Notes: generated by a model not told the origin, from the letters alone. Numbered from the stretch's first letter, positions 16,682-25,169 are shown. The stretch is 64,000 nucleotides of DNA from CAVRAZ01 sp963719135 (GCA_963719135.1 CAVRAZ010000001.1:930001-994000), one strand, 5' to 3'. Made by a program: numbers and translations.

Positions 16682-17374
16682 ATGGCGCCGAAGTCCACCC
16701 CACCCCGGCGGTCCTCCTCGACGTTCCGGCGCCGCTTGCTCGCCTGGTTTCGCCGCGAAGGCCGGGAGCTCCCCTGGCGGCGGACCCGCGATCCCTACCG
16801 GGTCCTGGTATCGGAAATCATGTTGCAGCAGACCCAGGTTTCGCGGGTCACCGAGTACTTCCCCAGATTCCTCTCGACGTTTCCAACCCTGGAGCATCTG
16901 GCCCGGGCCCGGCCCCGCACGGTGCGCGAGGCCTGGGAGGGTCTCGGGTATTACCGGCGCGCGGCGAACCTGCACCGGCTGGCCCGCGAAGTGATCCGGA
17001 GCCACGCCGGAAGGATCCCCGATCAGCCGGCCCTCCTCGAGCAACTTCCCGGGATCGGGCGCTACACCGCCGGAGCGGTGGCCTGCTTCGCCTACGAGCG
17101 CGCGGTTCCCGCGATCGATACCAACGTGGCGAGGGTCCTGCGCCGGGCCTTCCATCCCCGGCAACAGCCCGGATCGCGGGGCGAGGCCCGTCTCTGGGCG
17201 ACCGCGCAACGGATTCAACCCCGGCCGGGAAAGACCGCGTGGCAGTTCAATCAGGCGCTGATCGAGCTGGGAGCGCTGGTGTGTACCGCGAGATTGGCCA
17301 AGTGCTGGGAATGTCCGGTCGCCCCCGAGTGTGCCACCGGCCGGAGGCGAATACCCGGCCCCGCGCCAGCCTGA
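16682..17374 (+). CDS. mutY: A/G-specific adenine DNA glycosylase, short form
   Basis: A 230-residue HhH-GPD glycosylase. Catalytic Glu is in SEIMLQQTQVSRV, the helix-hairpin-helix is LPGIGRYTAGAVACFAY and the catalytic Asp is in AIDTNVARVLRR. The iron-sulphur cluster Cys set is C-x6-C-x2-C-x5-C in VCTARLAKCWECPVAPEC. The protein ends about 20 residues later and lacks the C-terminal Nudix-like domain (about 100 residues) that ordinary MutY uses to recognise 8-oxoguanine. It is therefore a minimal MutY, or a related adenine or thymine glycosylase. Confidence 0.85.
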   Translation: MAPKSTPPRRSSSTFRRRLLAWFRREGRELPWRRTRDPYRVLVSEIMLQQTQVSRVTEYFPRFLSTFPTLEHLARARPRTVREAWEGLGYYRRAANLHRLAREVIRSHAGRIPDQPALLEQLPGIGRYTAGAVACFAYERAVPAIDTNVARVLRRAFHPRQQPGSRGEARLWATAQRIQPRPGKTAWQFNQALIELGALVCTARLAKCWECPVAPECATGRRRIPGPAPA

Positions 17375-17381
17375 CGGGCTT

Positions 17382-17840
17382 CTATCGCAGCAGCGCCGCC
17401 GCGAGCAGGGCGATCATGCCGAGCATCCCGGCGATCATCCCGCTCATCGCCGCGCGGGTCCGGAGACTGGCGAACGCCGCGGCATGGGGACCCGTCGGAT
17501 CGAGACGCATGAGGCGAGTGACCGCGGGAAAAGTGACGCCGATGGCGATCGCCCCGCCGATGACGCCCGCGCCCTGCATCACCATCAGGGGGATCGGGTA
17601 ACCCGTCGTGCTGATCGGACCCCCGTAGAGCCGGAGCGTGAGCAGGAGACCGGTCAGGATGGTGAGCACGACGCCGGGCAGCAGCATGGCGCGATGGACC
17701 CGTCCCATCACGCTCAACAGCAGCACACTGCCTTCGCGATCCGCTCCCTGAAGCATCCGCCCGATCTGCATCGACGCGAGCCCCGCGCCGAGCCACATCA
17801 CGAATCCCAGAAAATGTCCCGCGAGGAGCAGCGATCTCAC
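17382..17840 (-). CDS. Four-span integral membrane protein, unknown
   Basis: A 152-residue protein with four hydrophobic segments. The first (LLLAGHFLGFVMWLGAGLASM) contains a His followed by WLG, a pattern also seen in haem- or copper-related small membrane proteins. No family is firmly recognised. Its ATG overlaps the stop of the DUF2203 gene upstream by 4 bases (ATGA), so the two are cotranslated. It converges with mutY, with 7 bases between stops. Confidence 0.7.
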   Translation of the reverse strand: MRSLLLAGHFLGFVMWLGAGLASMQIGRMLQGADREGSVLLLSVMGRVHRAMLLPGVVLTILTGLLLTLRLYGGPISTTGYPIPLMVMQGAGVIGGAIAIGVTFPAVTRLMRLDPTGPHAAAFASLRTRAAMSGMIAGMLGMIALLAAALLR

Positions 17841-18262
17841 GACAGCGTCGTCGTGAGGAAGGTGGAATCGACCGGCTGTCGCCCGGCGTACCCCGCGTCG
17901 ACTTCGTGCCAGTGGGTGATGTGGGACTCCTCGACCTGCCAGCAGAGGAACACCAGGCGGTCTTCCCGCAGAGTGTAGAAGTCGACCAACCCGGCGTCGA
18001 ACCCCTTGAACAGGCAGCCGATCGCTTCGATCTCTTCGAGGTATTCGGTGATCCGGTCGGCCGACTGGGTCACCGCGCGACGCGCCGCGATCAGCTCTTC
18101 GGTCTCGTCATCCTGGGCGCGCAATCCTCCGGAGAGCAGCTCGTAATCGCCCAGGGCCTCCTGCCAGACCCGGTATTCGGTGCGCAGGTCGGTCAGAATG
18201 CGACGAAGGAGCGGAAGGGTTCGTTCCGCTTCCTCCAGGGTGAAGATGCGGGCCTGTGCCAC
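17837..18262 (-). CDS. DUF2203 family protein
   Basis: A 141-residue soluble protein. The N-terminal FTLEEAERTLPLLRRILTDL and the C-terminal pattern GLVDFYTLREDRLVFLCWQ...ITHWHEVDAGYAGRQP are characteristic of DUF2203, a family of unknown function found in many bacteria. The protein starts with a GTG at 18262. It is the first of a two-gene unit with the small membrane protein. Confidence 0.85.
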   Translation of the reverse strand: MAQARIFTLEEAERTLPLLRRILTDLRTEYRVWQEALGDYELLSGGLRAQDDETEELIAARRAVTQSADRITEYLEEIEAIGCLFKGFDAGLVDFYTLREDRLVFLCWQVEESHITHWHEVDAGYAGRQPVDSTFLTTTLS

Positions 18263-18320
18263 GAGACCGTTCCGTTCCGGGGAGGCTACCTATCAAACAT
18301 TCGTGATTCGGTCCTTCCGG

Positions 18321-19151
18321 TCAAGAGTGGCGCGCGGTCAACACGGCCCGCGCGGCGCGCTCGCCTTCGGCGACATACCACTCGACCTGCTCGATGGCGA
18401 ACGTGTCGCCGCGACGAACCCGGGGACGAATCCAGAGGAGCGGTGGACGTCCAGGCTCGCAGGACCAGAGGGCGCGTTGCGCCGCGGTATTGCTGGCCAT
18501 CAGGACGCCCTGGGCTTCATTCTGGAGCTGGAGCAGCGCCGGAGCGCGCCCGGAAGGCGAGGCCACCTCGGAATCGAACCCGGCGCCGGTATCGACCGCG
18601 ACCACCAGCTCGGCGGGAAACCGCGCCGCCACCTCGAGCGGCACCACCGCCCGGAGACCTCCGTCGGCGCAACGACGTCCGTGCGACACGAACGGCGGGA
18701 AGAAGGGCGGCAGCGCGGTACTGGCGCAGCACGCGTCGAGAATGGTCGCCTCTTCTCCGCCCGCTCCAAACACCAGCAGCTCGCCGCGATCGAGATCGGT
18801 CGCGGTGATGCTGAGGGGAACCGCGAGCTCGGACAAGCTCGCGGCGGGGAGCAACCGGGCGAGCAATCGACGGAACGGCTCGGGACGGAGCACCGAATGG
18901 GCAAAGATGCCTCGAAGCAGCCCGGTCCGATCCAGGCGAAACAGCTCCTTCCGCCGCACCGTGCGGAGCCGGGTCACCACCTCGTCGAGCCCGAGACCGC
19001 CCGCCAGCATGGCGGCCAGCACTGCGCCCATCGAGGTCGCCACATACCGGGTCGGCGCGAGTCCTTCGGCCGTCAGGGCGCGGAGCGCGCCCAGGTGAGC
19101 GGCCGCCTTGGCCCCGCCGCCCGAGAGCACGACGGTGACGGCGCGGCTCAC
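18321..19151 (-). CDS. Patatin-like phospholipase
   Basis: A 276-residue protein. It begins with the oxyanion-hole glycines (VVLSGGGAKAAAHLGAL). The nucleophile motif is ATSMGAV, with Ala in place of the first Gly of GxSxG, and the partner Asp is in CADGGLRAVVP, so a Ser-Asp dyad is intact. It is probably a cytoplasmic lipid acyl hydrolase; no signal peptide is seen. The GTG start at 19151 overlaps the upstream thioesterase stop (GTGA), and the long upstream extension of the frame is inside that gene. The neighbourhood suggests fatty acyl turnover. Confidence 0.88.
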   Translation of the reverse strand: MSRAVTVVLSGGGAKAAAHLGALRALTAEGLAPTRYVATSMGAVLAAMLAGGLGLDEVVTRLRTVRRKELFRLDRTGLLRGIFAHSVLRPEPFRRLLARLLPAASLSELAVPLSITATDLDRGELLVFGAGGEEATILDACCASTALPPFFPPFVSHGRRCADGGLRAVVPLEVAARFPAELVVAVDTGAGFDSEVASPSGRAPALLQLQNEAQGVLMASNTAAQRALWSCEPGRPPLLWIRPRVRRGDTFAIEQVEWYVAEGERAARAVLTARHS

Positions 19152-19612
19152 CCTCGATGCCGCGCTTCGTGGCGCGCCCGCGCCGCTTCGAAGCGGGAAT
19201 GCTCCGCCGGTGTTTCCGGAATCAAACGGGGAACCCGAGTGGGTCGCCGCTGCGAGTCGATCGCCACGAAGACCACGTGGGCGGTGTGGGTGTGCTTGCG
19301 GTCGCCGGTGCTCACCTCTTCCGACCACACCTCCACCGAGATGTCCATCGAGCTGTTGCCGACGAAGTCCACCGTGGCGTAGCAGGTCACCAGGGCGCCC
19401 ACCGGGATCGGATGGTGGAAGTCGAGGCGATCGATCGACTTCGTCACGGCCGGCCCCCCGGCGTGGCGAATGGCCGCGACCGCGGCGGCCTGATCCACCA
19501 GGGACGCGAGATGGCCGCCGAAGAGATCGCCCAGCACGTTCTGCATGTGGGGCATCACGAAGGTGGTGATTTCGCCCCGGCTGTGGGACATCGGTCGGGA
19601 GTCGGGACGCAT
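19148..19612 (-). CDS. Acyl-CoA thioesterase, hotdog fold (YciA/BFIT type)
   Basis: A 154-residue hotdog-fold protein. The core is MPHMQNVLGDLFGGHLASLVDQAAAVAA, with the N-x3-G-x-(L/I)(F/M)GG active-site helix and the acidic residue in LVDQ. It is followed by DRLDFHHPIPVGALV and HTAHVVFVAID, as in YciA and BFIT-type acyl-CoA thioesterases. It overlaps nadE upstream (TGATG) and patatin downstream. MSHSRGEITT at 19591 is an alternative start. Likely substrate: medium- or long-chain acyl-CoA. Confidence 0.88.
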   Translation of the reverse strand: MRPDSRPMSHSRGEITTFVMPHMQNVLGDLFGGHLASLVDQAAAVAAIRHAGGPAVTKSIDRLDFHHPIPVGALVTCYATVDFVGNSSMDISVEVWSEEVSTGDRKHTHTAHVVFVAIDSQRRPTRVPRLIPETPAEHSRFEAARARHEARHRG

Positions 19613-21417
19613 CAGAAGTCCACCGGACGGAGATAGAACTCGTTGATCGCCGTTCCGCTGAGCACCGCGACGGTGGGAAGCCGGCGCTTCCAGTGGGTCC
19701 CGTCGAGTCGCCGGCGCACCAGCTCCACCTCCTCGGGCCGGAAGCCATGCTCGACGATCTTGGCCGAGGACAATCCGTGCAGGAGCCAGTGCAGGATCCC
19801 ATCGGCGCGGGCGTAGCTGATCCCGAAATCACCCTCATCGGTCTGGCCCGCCACGAGATCGGCGGTGGGCGCCTTTTGAATGATTTCCCCGGGGAGGCCG
19901 AGGTGCCGGGCCAGAGCAAAGACCTGGGTCTTGAACAAATCGCCCAGCGGATTGACCGGCGGGGCATCGTCCGCGTGCCAGGTGAAATAGCCGAGCAACC
20001 GCTCGGACTTGTTGCCGGTCCCGATCGGGAGCGCGGCGAGGGCGGCGGACCGGTCGAACAGCGCGATCATCCGCATCCGGGCGCAGAGGTTGCCGATCCG
20101 GGCGGGATCGGGCGTATCGGGCAGAGCGGAGAGCAGGCCATCGACGGCCGGGGTGATCTCGATGGTCTCCATCTGGCAGCCCAGCCGCTCGACTACTTCC
20201 TGGGCATGGGCCAGCGAATCCGGGCTCGACAGTCGGTACGGAAGCCGGAGCGCCACCACGTTCTCCGGACCCAGTGCTTCCGCGGTCAGAAAGGCGACCA
20301 CCGCGCTGTCCACCCCACCCGACAGGGCGACGATCCCCCTGGTGAACCCCCGGCGCCGCTGGATCTCGTCCCGGAGAAACTCCACCAGCCAGCGCCGGGT
20401 GAGCGCGGGATCGATGACCAGCGGGTCGGCGGGCCCATCCGAAGTCGGGGGTCTGGAATCCCGGGTGGAGATTCCCCGCGGCGGTCTCGAGCGCCGGGAG
20501 CGAGCCGGGTTGGGGCTCACCCTCCGGGCTCCGGACTCCAAACTCCGTTCCCCCGCGAGATCGTCGAGCAGGTGGGGGAGCCGGCTCTTCAAATCCGACA
20601 GGAGGGGATATTCCGCCCTAACCCGGGGGATTTCGTCCAGATCGAGGCCCACCCGCACGAGGTCTTCCTCGAAGAGCGAGCCCCGGGCGAGCACCTCCCC
20701 ACCCGGCGAAACCACCAGGGATCCTCCGGGAAACCCTTTTCCTCCCTCGAAGCCCACCAGCTGGGCCAGGGCCACGTACACCCCGTGCTCCCCGGCGATC
20801 CCCTGGACCGTGCGCTCCCATCGGAGCAGGCTGGCGGGCCGGCCGTTTCCATCCGCGTCGGGGACCAGGCCACGGGCCGGACTCGCGCTCACTACGCAGA
20901 TGAGCTGAGCGCCGTCCAGGGCGGCGATCGTGGGAACCAGCGAGTGCCAGGCATCTTCGCAGATGATGACCGCGGCTCGCCCCCACGCGGTATCGAACGC
21001 CGCAACCGAGTCGCCCGGCTCGACGAACCGTTCTTCGTCGAATACGCCGTAGGTGGGCAGGAAGATCTTGCGATGAACGTGCCGGATGCCGGCCTGGTCG
21101 CCACCCAGCGTCGCGACCAGCGCCGAGTTGTGCAATCGGGTCTGCCACAGCTCGTAGAACCCGATCACGATGTCGAACGGGGAGGCGCCGCTTTCCCGGT
21201 GGATCCTGGTCAGATCTTCGAAGAGCGCTTCGGCGGTCCGGGCCAGCTCGAGGACCCCGCCTTCGAGGAAATATCCGGTGAGCGCCGCTTCCGGCAGAAC
21301 CACGAGATCGGGCGGCGCGTCGGGCGGAAAGGTGCGAAAAACCTCTCCCAGGCGGGCCAGGTTCTCGGCGTAGGCGCCCTTCCGCGGTTTGAGCTGTACG
21401 ATGGCGAGATCCAGCAC
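19612..21417 (-). CDS. nadE: NAD+ synthetase, glutamine-dependent
   Basis: A 601-residue two-domain enzyme making NAD+ from deamido-NAD+, ATP and glutamine. The N-terminal nitrilase-type glutaminase has the Glu-Lys-Cys triad in LPEAALTG, VHRKIFLP and ICEDAWHS. The C-terminal ATP-pyrophosphatase domain has LSGGVDSAVV and GTGNKSERLLGYFTWHADD. Between them, about residues 293-335, is a low-complexity linker rich in Arg, Pro and Ser that looks like expanded noncoding-type sequence. GTG start; a TACACT hexamer lies 6 bases before it. It heads an operon with the thioesterase and patatin. Confidence 0.95.
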   Translation of the reverse strand: MLDLAIVQLKPRKGAYAENLARLGEVFRTFPPDAPPDLVVLPEAALTGYFLEGGVLELARTAEALFEDLTRIHRESGASPFDIVIGFYELWQTRLHNSALVATLGGDQAGIRHVHRKIFLPTYGVFDEERFVEPGDSVAAFDTAWGRAAVIICEDAWHSLVPTIAALDGAQLICVVSASPARGLVPDADGNGRPASLLRWERTVQGIAGEHGVYVALAQLVGFEGGKGFPGGSLVVSPGGEVLARGSLFEEDLVRVGLDLDEIPRVRAEYPLLSDLKSRLPHLLDDLAGERSLESGARRVSPNPARSRRSRPPRGISTRDSRPPTSDGPADPLVIDPALTRRWLVEFLRDEIQRRRGFTRGIVALSGGVDSAVVAFLTAEALGPENVVALRLPYRLSSPDSLAHAQEVVERLGCQMETIEITPAVDGLLSALPDTPDPARIGNLCARMRMIALFDRSAALAALPIGTGNKSERLLGYFTWHADDAPPVNPLGDLFKTQVFALARHLGLPGEIIQKAPTADLVAGQTDEGDFGISYARADGILHWLLHGLSSAKIVEHGFRPEEVELVRRRLDGTHWKRRLPTVAVLSGTAINEFYLRPVDF

Positions 21418-21423
21418 GCCTGA

Positions 21424-21429
21424 AGTGTA
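21424..21429 (-). promoter_or_regulatory. -10 like hexamer TACACT before nadE
   Basis: On the minus strand TACACT lies exactly 6 bases before the nadE GTG start codon, with no Shine-Dalgarno sequence between. The divergent gene has TACGTT at 21464-21469, 6 bases before its ATG at 21476. Both fit leaderless transcription from a shared 58-base spacer. Confidence 0.45.
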
Positions 21430-21475
21430 ACGACGATGCCTAGGAGGGGTTCTCGACTCGGGTTACGTTCCCGGC

Positions 21476-21943
21476 ATGCCTGACCTGCTCGCGGCCCTGG
21501 GTGGCGTGGTGAACGCCACACAACCGCTCCCCAACCTGGCCACCTCGGGACAGCCCGGTCTCGCCCAGTTCGAAGCGCTGAAAGGGGCCGGTACGGAAGT
21601 GGTCTTCGACATCCGGGATCCGATGGAGCCCCGCCCGCTCGACGAGCCAGCCACGGTGCGGCGGCTCGGCATGGAATACGTGAATGTGCCGGTGCGTCAG
21701 GGCGCGCTGGACGACGAAATGATGGACCGCGCCCTCGCCGAGCTGCGCCGGAACGCCGGCCGCCCGACCCTCCTCCATTGCGCCAGCGCGAACCGGGTGG
21801 GCGGAGTGCTGATCCCCTATTTCATCCTGGACCGCGGAATGAGCGAGGACCAAGCGGTCGACGCCGCGATGAGGATCGGGCTGCGCGGCGCGGACCTGCT
21901 GGAATGGGGCCTCGACTACGCCCGGCGAAAGGCCCCGGGTTAG
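21476..21943 (+). CDS. Tyrosine-phosphatase-like protein (beta-lactamase hydrolase-like family)
   Basis: A 155-residue protein with the phosphatase loop HCASANRVGG (C-x5-R). The N-terminal part (ATSGQPGLAQFEALKGAGTEVVFDIRDP) matches the small dual-specificity-like phosphatase domain often called Blh or DUF442. It is cytoplasmic and probably hydrolyses phosphoester or related bonds; in other bacteria such domains are tied to sulphur metabolism or signalling. Its stop overlaps the convergent DUF4384 gene by 4 bases. Confidence 0.82.
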   Translation: MPDLLAALGGVVNATQPLPNLATSGQPGLAQFEALKGAGTEVVFDIRDPMEPRPLDEPATVRRLGMEYVNVPVRQGALDDEMMDRALAELRRNAGRPTLLHCASANRVGGVLIPYFILDRGMSEDQAVDAAMRIGLRGADLLEWGLDYARRKAPG

Positions 21944-23172
21944 GGTCTCCCCCGCCCATGGGAGCCGCCGCCCGAATGCCCGCCGCCACCCCCACCACCA
22001 TGACCCCGCGCCTGGCCGCCCCCGCTCCCTGACCCGCGATGCCCGTTGTCCCCGCCACGCTGGGGCGCCGATCGGCTCGGCTCCGGGCGGGAGCGGGCTT
22101 CGGGACGGGACGAAGCCGGCGGCCTGGATCTGGTCTCGGGACGGGACGAGGTCGACGGCCTGGCTCCGGCCCCAGGACGCGAGGGAGCGCTCCAGTCACG
22201 ACCGTTCACCCGGTCGGCGCCCCGGAAATCGTTCCGCTCTGAGCGAGGCCGGGATGGCCGCGCCGCGGGGGCTGTCCACCCCGACGGACGTGAAGCCGCG
22301 CGTGCCGGGGTCCCTCGATTCCGCCAATCGATCGATGGGGTGACCACCGAGCTTCGGGGCCGGAGCGGAGTCACGGTGTAGCGTCGGGGACGTCCGTCCA
22401 CGACCGCGCTCGGAGTGTGCGGATGGACCGCCACGGGAATCCGGGGGTAGTAGGGGTAGTAGTACGGGTACGAGTACCGAGACGGGTAGCCGTAGTAGTA
22501 GTAGGGATCATACCCGAAAGAGAGCCCGAACCGGAGCGAGCGGCATCCCGAGTAGCTCCAGTACCAATCGCAATAGGAATAGGGGTCGTACCCGTAGCCA
22601 TAGTCGCGGTAGACGACCGTGGTGTTGTTGGCGGAGGTCCCAGAGGTCCCAGAGGCCCCGTAGACCCGGTAGTCCTGGACGTCGTAGTCGAACCCGCTCG
22701 GGCCGGAGATGCTCTGGGCCAGCTCTGTCATTTCCCGTTCAGGATCGTTCGAATCCTGCGCGATCGAGAGCCGGTCATAGTCCCAGCGGCCGTCCCGCAC
22801 CACATCATCGAACCGCCAGGGGTCCTGAGAGATCGCGGAGTAGATCATGCCGGGACCGTCTCCGTCGGCCCGGAACGCATACTGGCCTCCGTCTTCCCGA
22901 ACTTCATAGCGCCGACCGGCCTGGACCCGGTCGTCATCCCGCGGGTCCAGCGGGAACAGAACCCGGAGCCGGCCCATGGGATCGTACTGGAGCACCAGAA
23001 GAAAACCATCGGATTCGGCGTCGACCTGTATCCGGGCATAATCGCCTGCGCGGAACTGGCCATCGTTGTTCATCCAGAGGCGAATCGGAGCGTCCGAAGC
23101 CTTGAGAACCGGAGGTGGCGTGGCCGGCGTGGTGGCAGCGACCATCGGGAGAAGCAAGCTGATGAGTGTCAT
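21940..23172 (-). CDS. Secreted DUF4384-type protein with Tyr-rich and Arg/Gly-rich tail
   Basis: A 410-residue protein with a short signal-like N-terminus (MTLISLLLPMVAATTPA). Residues about 25-125 form a DUF4384-like domain (LWMNNDGQFRAGDYARIQV, GFLLVLQYDPMGRLRVLFP). Next is a Tyr/Pro-rich stretch (for example GYPSRYSYPYYYPYYP, about 230-250). The last 120 residues are Arg, Ser, Pro and Gly-rich, ending in poly-Gly with His. The tail is basic and disordered, suggesting a cell-surface or matrix role. AAGGA before the ATG supports the start. Confidence 0.75.
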   Translation of the reverse strand: MTLISLLLPMVAATTPATPPPVLKASDAPIRLWMNNDGQFRAGDYARIQVDAESDGFLLVLQYDPMGRLRVLFPLDPRDDDRVQAGRRYEVREDGGQYAFRADGDGPGMIYSAISQDPWRFDDVVRDGRWDYDRLSIAQDSNDPEREMTELAQSISGPSGFDYDVQDYRVYGASGTSGTSANNTTVVYRDYGYGYDPYSYCDWYWSYSGCRSLRFGLSFGYDPYYYYGYPSRYSYPYYYPYYPRIPVAVHPHTPSAVVDGRPRRYTVTPLRPRSSVVTPSIDWRNRGTPARAASRPSGWTAPAARPSRPRSERNDFRGADRVNGRDWSAPSRPGAGARPSTSSRPETRSRPPASSRPEARSRPEPSRSAPQRGGDNGHRGSGSGGGQARGHGGGGGGGHSGGGSHGRGRP

Positions 23173-23332
23173 AAGTCACGTCCTTCAAGAGGGACGCAAA
23201 GCGTCATCCGAGAGGATATCCAGTTCCGTGCCAGACGCCGAACGGACGGAAGTTCAAGCCAGTCAACGAGTTGGATATCCCCGGCCCTCCGGGGAGTGTC
23301 CTCGCGGCAGGACACCTGACACTCGAAGGCCT

Positions 23333-23722
23333 CTAGGTGTTCCGGTGCCAGTACATTCGCATCTCGGTGATTTTCTCAGCGTCCGTCTCACAGAAGATCG
23401 CCCCCTTGGCCTCGACCCACTCCCCGGTTCGCCGCCGGCGGAAAGTGACTTTGAATTCGGTGGAGAACCAGGGGCCGGCCGCGTAGATCTCCCCGGTACT
23501 GACGTGGATCTCCGCCTGGTTCACCGGGACGTCGCTCCAGTATCGGCGGATCGCCTGCACCCCCCGAAGTGGCTCGGAAAAGGGGGTCTCCAGGAATATG
23601 GCCTCCTCGGCGAAGAGCTCCGCGATTGCTCCGGGGTCGCCCCGGGTCCATCCCCGTTCCAATTGCTCGATCAGTTTACGGCCCAGGGCGCGGGTGTTTC
23701 CAGGTTCAGGGGCAGACGTCAT
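23333..23722 (-). CDS. NTF2-like (SnoaL/SgcJ) domain protein
   Basis: A 129-residue protein with a cone-shaped NTF2-like fold signature: LIEQLERGWTRGDPGAIAELFAEEAIFLETPF, then GVQAIRRYWSDVP, and alternating strands ending in ITEMRMYWHRN. This superfamily includes ketosteroid isomerases, polyketide cyclases and many proteins of unknown function. No catalytic set can be assigned. ATG 23722 is preferred over a TTG four codons upstream. It is monocistronic; a GC stem (about 23296-23315) lies past its stop but lacks a T run. Confidence 0.8.
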   Translation of the reverse strand: MTSAPEPGNTRALGRKLIEQLERGWTRGDPGAIAELFAEEAIFLETPFSEPLRGVQAIRRYWSDVPVNQAEIHVSTGEIYAAGPWFSTEFKVTFRRRRTGEWVEAKGAIFCETDAEKITEMRMYWHRNT

Positions 23723-23906
23723 GGCAATAGCCAAGGGGAATGGGTGAGTTCTGAAAATAGGCGGGCGAACCGTGCCCGCTCAGGCGGGATACTGGCGTGA
23801 ACGAAGCCACCCCCTAATATTTCGCCCAAAATTCATCCTTTTTTACTGGTGGAAGGGTGTAGCATTCTCGGCGGTTCAGGTGGGATCACTTTACTGGGAG
23901 GACGAT

Positions 23907-24446
23907 ATGAGAGGCATGCTCGGCGCGGTTGTGGTTGGCTCATTGCTCGCAATCGGAACTACTGGAAAGGTAGAAGCCCAGGCTCGGGGATATGTGGGGA
24001 TAGGTGGCGGCGTGACCATCCCGATGGGCGATTTCAAGGACGGGTACAAGGCGGGCTGGCTCGGCCAGGTCGTCGGCGGGGTGAAGATCAACGACATGTT
24101 CGGCGTCCGGGTGGACGGCTCATACGGACAGAACAGCTCCAAGACGACAGGCGGCCCGAAGGTCAAGCTCGTTGGCGCGCTGGGTGATGTTACGCTCTCG
24201 CCGAAGACCAGCGGCGGTGTCGCACCCTACGTGCTGGCCGGCGCGGGGATGCTGAATAGCAAGGCCACCGTAAGCGGCGTCAGCGCCAGCACCAGCGCAT
24301 TCGCCTGGAACGCCGGGGCCGGCGCGAAGTTCACAGCCGGAAGCGTCGGCGTGTATGTCGAGGCCCGTTTCCTCTCCGCCAAGAAGAACGGCGCCACCAC
24401 GAACATGATCCCGGTTACCGTCGGGCTTCGGTTCGGCGGCAACTGA
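23907..24446 (+). CDS. Small outer-membrane beta-barrel protein (paralogue 1)
   Basis: A 179-residue protein with a signal peptide ending VEAQA. The mature part (RGYVGIGGGVTIPMGDFKDGYKAGW) opens with the pattern of eight-strand OmpX/OmpW-like barrels and alternates hydrophobic residues throughout. It ends in a final strand IPVTVGLRFGGN with an aromatic near the C-terminus. The start at 23907 has GGGAGGAC just upstream. A paralogue sharing the ARGYVGxGGG opening and the NxIP(V/I)TxGxR ending lies 150 bases downstream. The 130-base upstream region is AT-rich and probably holds the promoter. Confidence 0.82.
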   Translation: MRGMLGAVVVGSLLAIGTTGKVEAQARGYVGIGGGVTIPMGDFKDGYKAGWLGQVVGGVKINDMFGVRVDGSYGQNSSKTTGGPKVKLVGALGDVTLSPKTSGGVAPYVLAGAGMLNSKATVSGVSASTSAFAWNAGAGAKFTAGSVGVYVEARFLSAKKNGATTNMIPVTVGLRFGGN

Positions 24447-24470
24447 TCCAGATCCCCTCTGAACTGAAGG

Positions 24471-24505
24471 AACGGGCGGCCGAGAATCGGTCGCCCGTTC
24501 TTTTA
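24471..24505 (+). terminator. Intrinsic terminator after beta-barrel paralogue 1
   Basis: AACGGGCGgCCGA pairs with CGGTCGCCCGTT around loop GAAT and is followed by CTTTTATT. It separates the two paralogous barrel genes into individual transcripts. Confidence 0.85.
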
Positions 24506-24596
24506 TTCCCGGTGCGTCGAGAAGTCCGACTCGCCGTCCTCCCTGTACCGGTCCGGCAGAAGGCGAGGGGCCGGTTTTCGTACACAGGAGGATTGC

Positions 24597-25136
24597 ATGA
24601 GCGGACGCGCTGGATTGGGAAGTCTCGCGTTGTTGGTGGTCCTCGCGGGGACGGCGGAGGCACAGCACCGACATTCTCTCGAGGCCCGCGGATACGTGGG
24701 AGTTGGAGGCGGGATGGGCGTTCCATCCGGGGACTTCGGAGCCAACGCCAACCTGGGTTGGGTGGGTCACGGCTTCGCCGGCTATACCGCGCGCGGCGGA
24801 CTCCTCGGCGTGCGACTGGATGGCTCGGTGGGAAGGAATCCGCTCGGGCCGGGAAGTTTCTGGATGGGCGGAGCGACGGCCAATGCGGTGCTCACGCCGG
24901 GCCACCGGCCCGCTTCGTTTCACCCCTACTTTCTCGCCGGTGCTGGGGCCTACCACGTGAATTCGACCGGTGGAAGCGGGGAGACGGCTCTGGCGCTGAA
25001 CGGCGGCGCCGGCGTGCAGTTTCACCTGGGGCACCAGAATGACCTGTACATCGAAGGCCGTTTCCTCTCCATCCGTGCCGACAAGGCCGTGAACCTGATC
25101 CCGATCACCTTCGGCTTCCGGTGGGGAGGGATCTGA
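24597..25136 (+). CDS. Small outer-membrane beta-barrel protein (paralogue 2)
   Basis: A 179-residue protein with signal peptide MSGRAGLGSLALLVVLAGTAEA. The mature part starts with a His-rich HRHSLEARGYVGVGGGMGVPSGDF and ends VNLIPITFGFRWGGI, matching the paralogue at 23907 in length and framework. The His cluster right after the signal cleavage site and another near HLGHQND are absent from paralogue 1, so metal or haem contact is possible. AGGAGG lies before the ATG. It has its own terminator. Confidence 0.82.
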   Translation: MSGRAGLGSLALLVVLAGTAEAQHRHSLEARGYVGVGGGMGVPSGDFGANANLGWVGHGFAGYTARGGLLGVRLDGSVGRNPLGPGSFWMGGATANAVLTPGHRPASFHPYFLAGAGAYHVNSTGGSGETALALNGGAGVQFHLGHQNDLYIEGRFLSIRADKAVNLIPITFGFRWGGI

Positions 25137-25169
25137 TCGAGCCGAACAAATCGGGATCGAACCGGGCAT

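Noticed and set aside
19693..21423. Plus-strand open frame of 576 codons
   Set aside because: It is antisense to nadE, whose two catalytic domains are complete; no ribosome binding site or domain supports the opposite strand.
23296..23315. Terminator after the NTF2-like gene
   Set aside because: The GTGTCCT/AGGACAC stem is only 7 bases and is not followed by a T run in either direction, so it was not listed as a feature.
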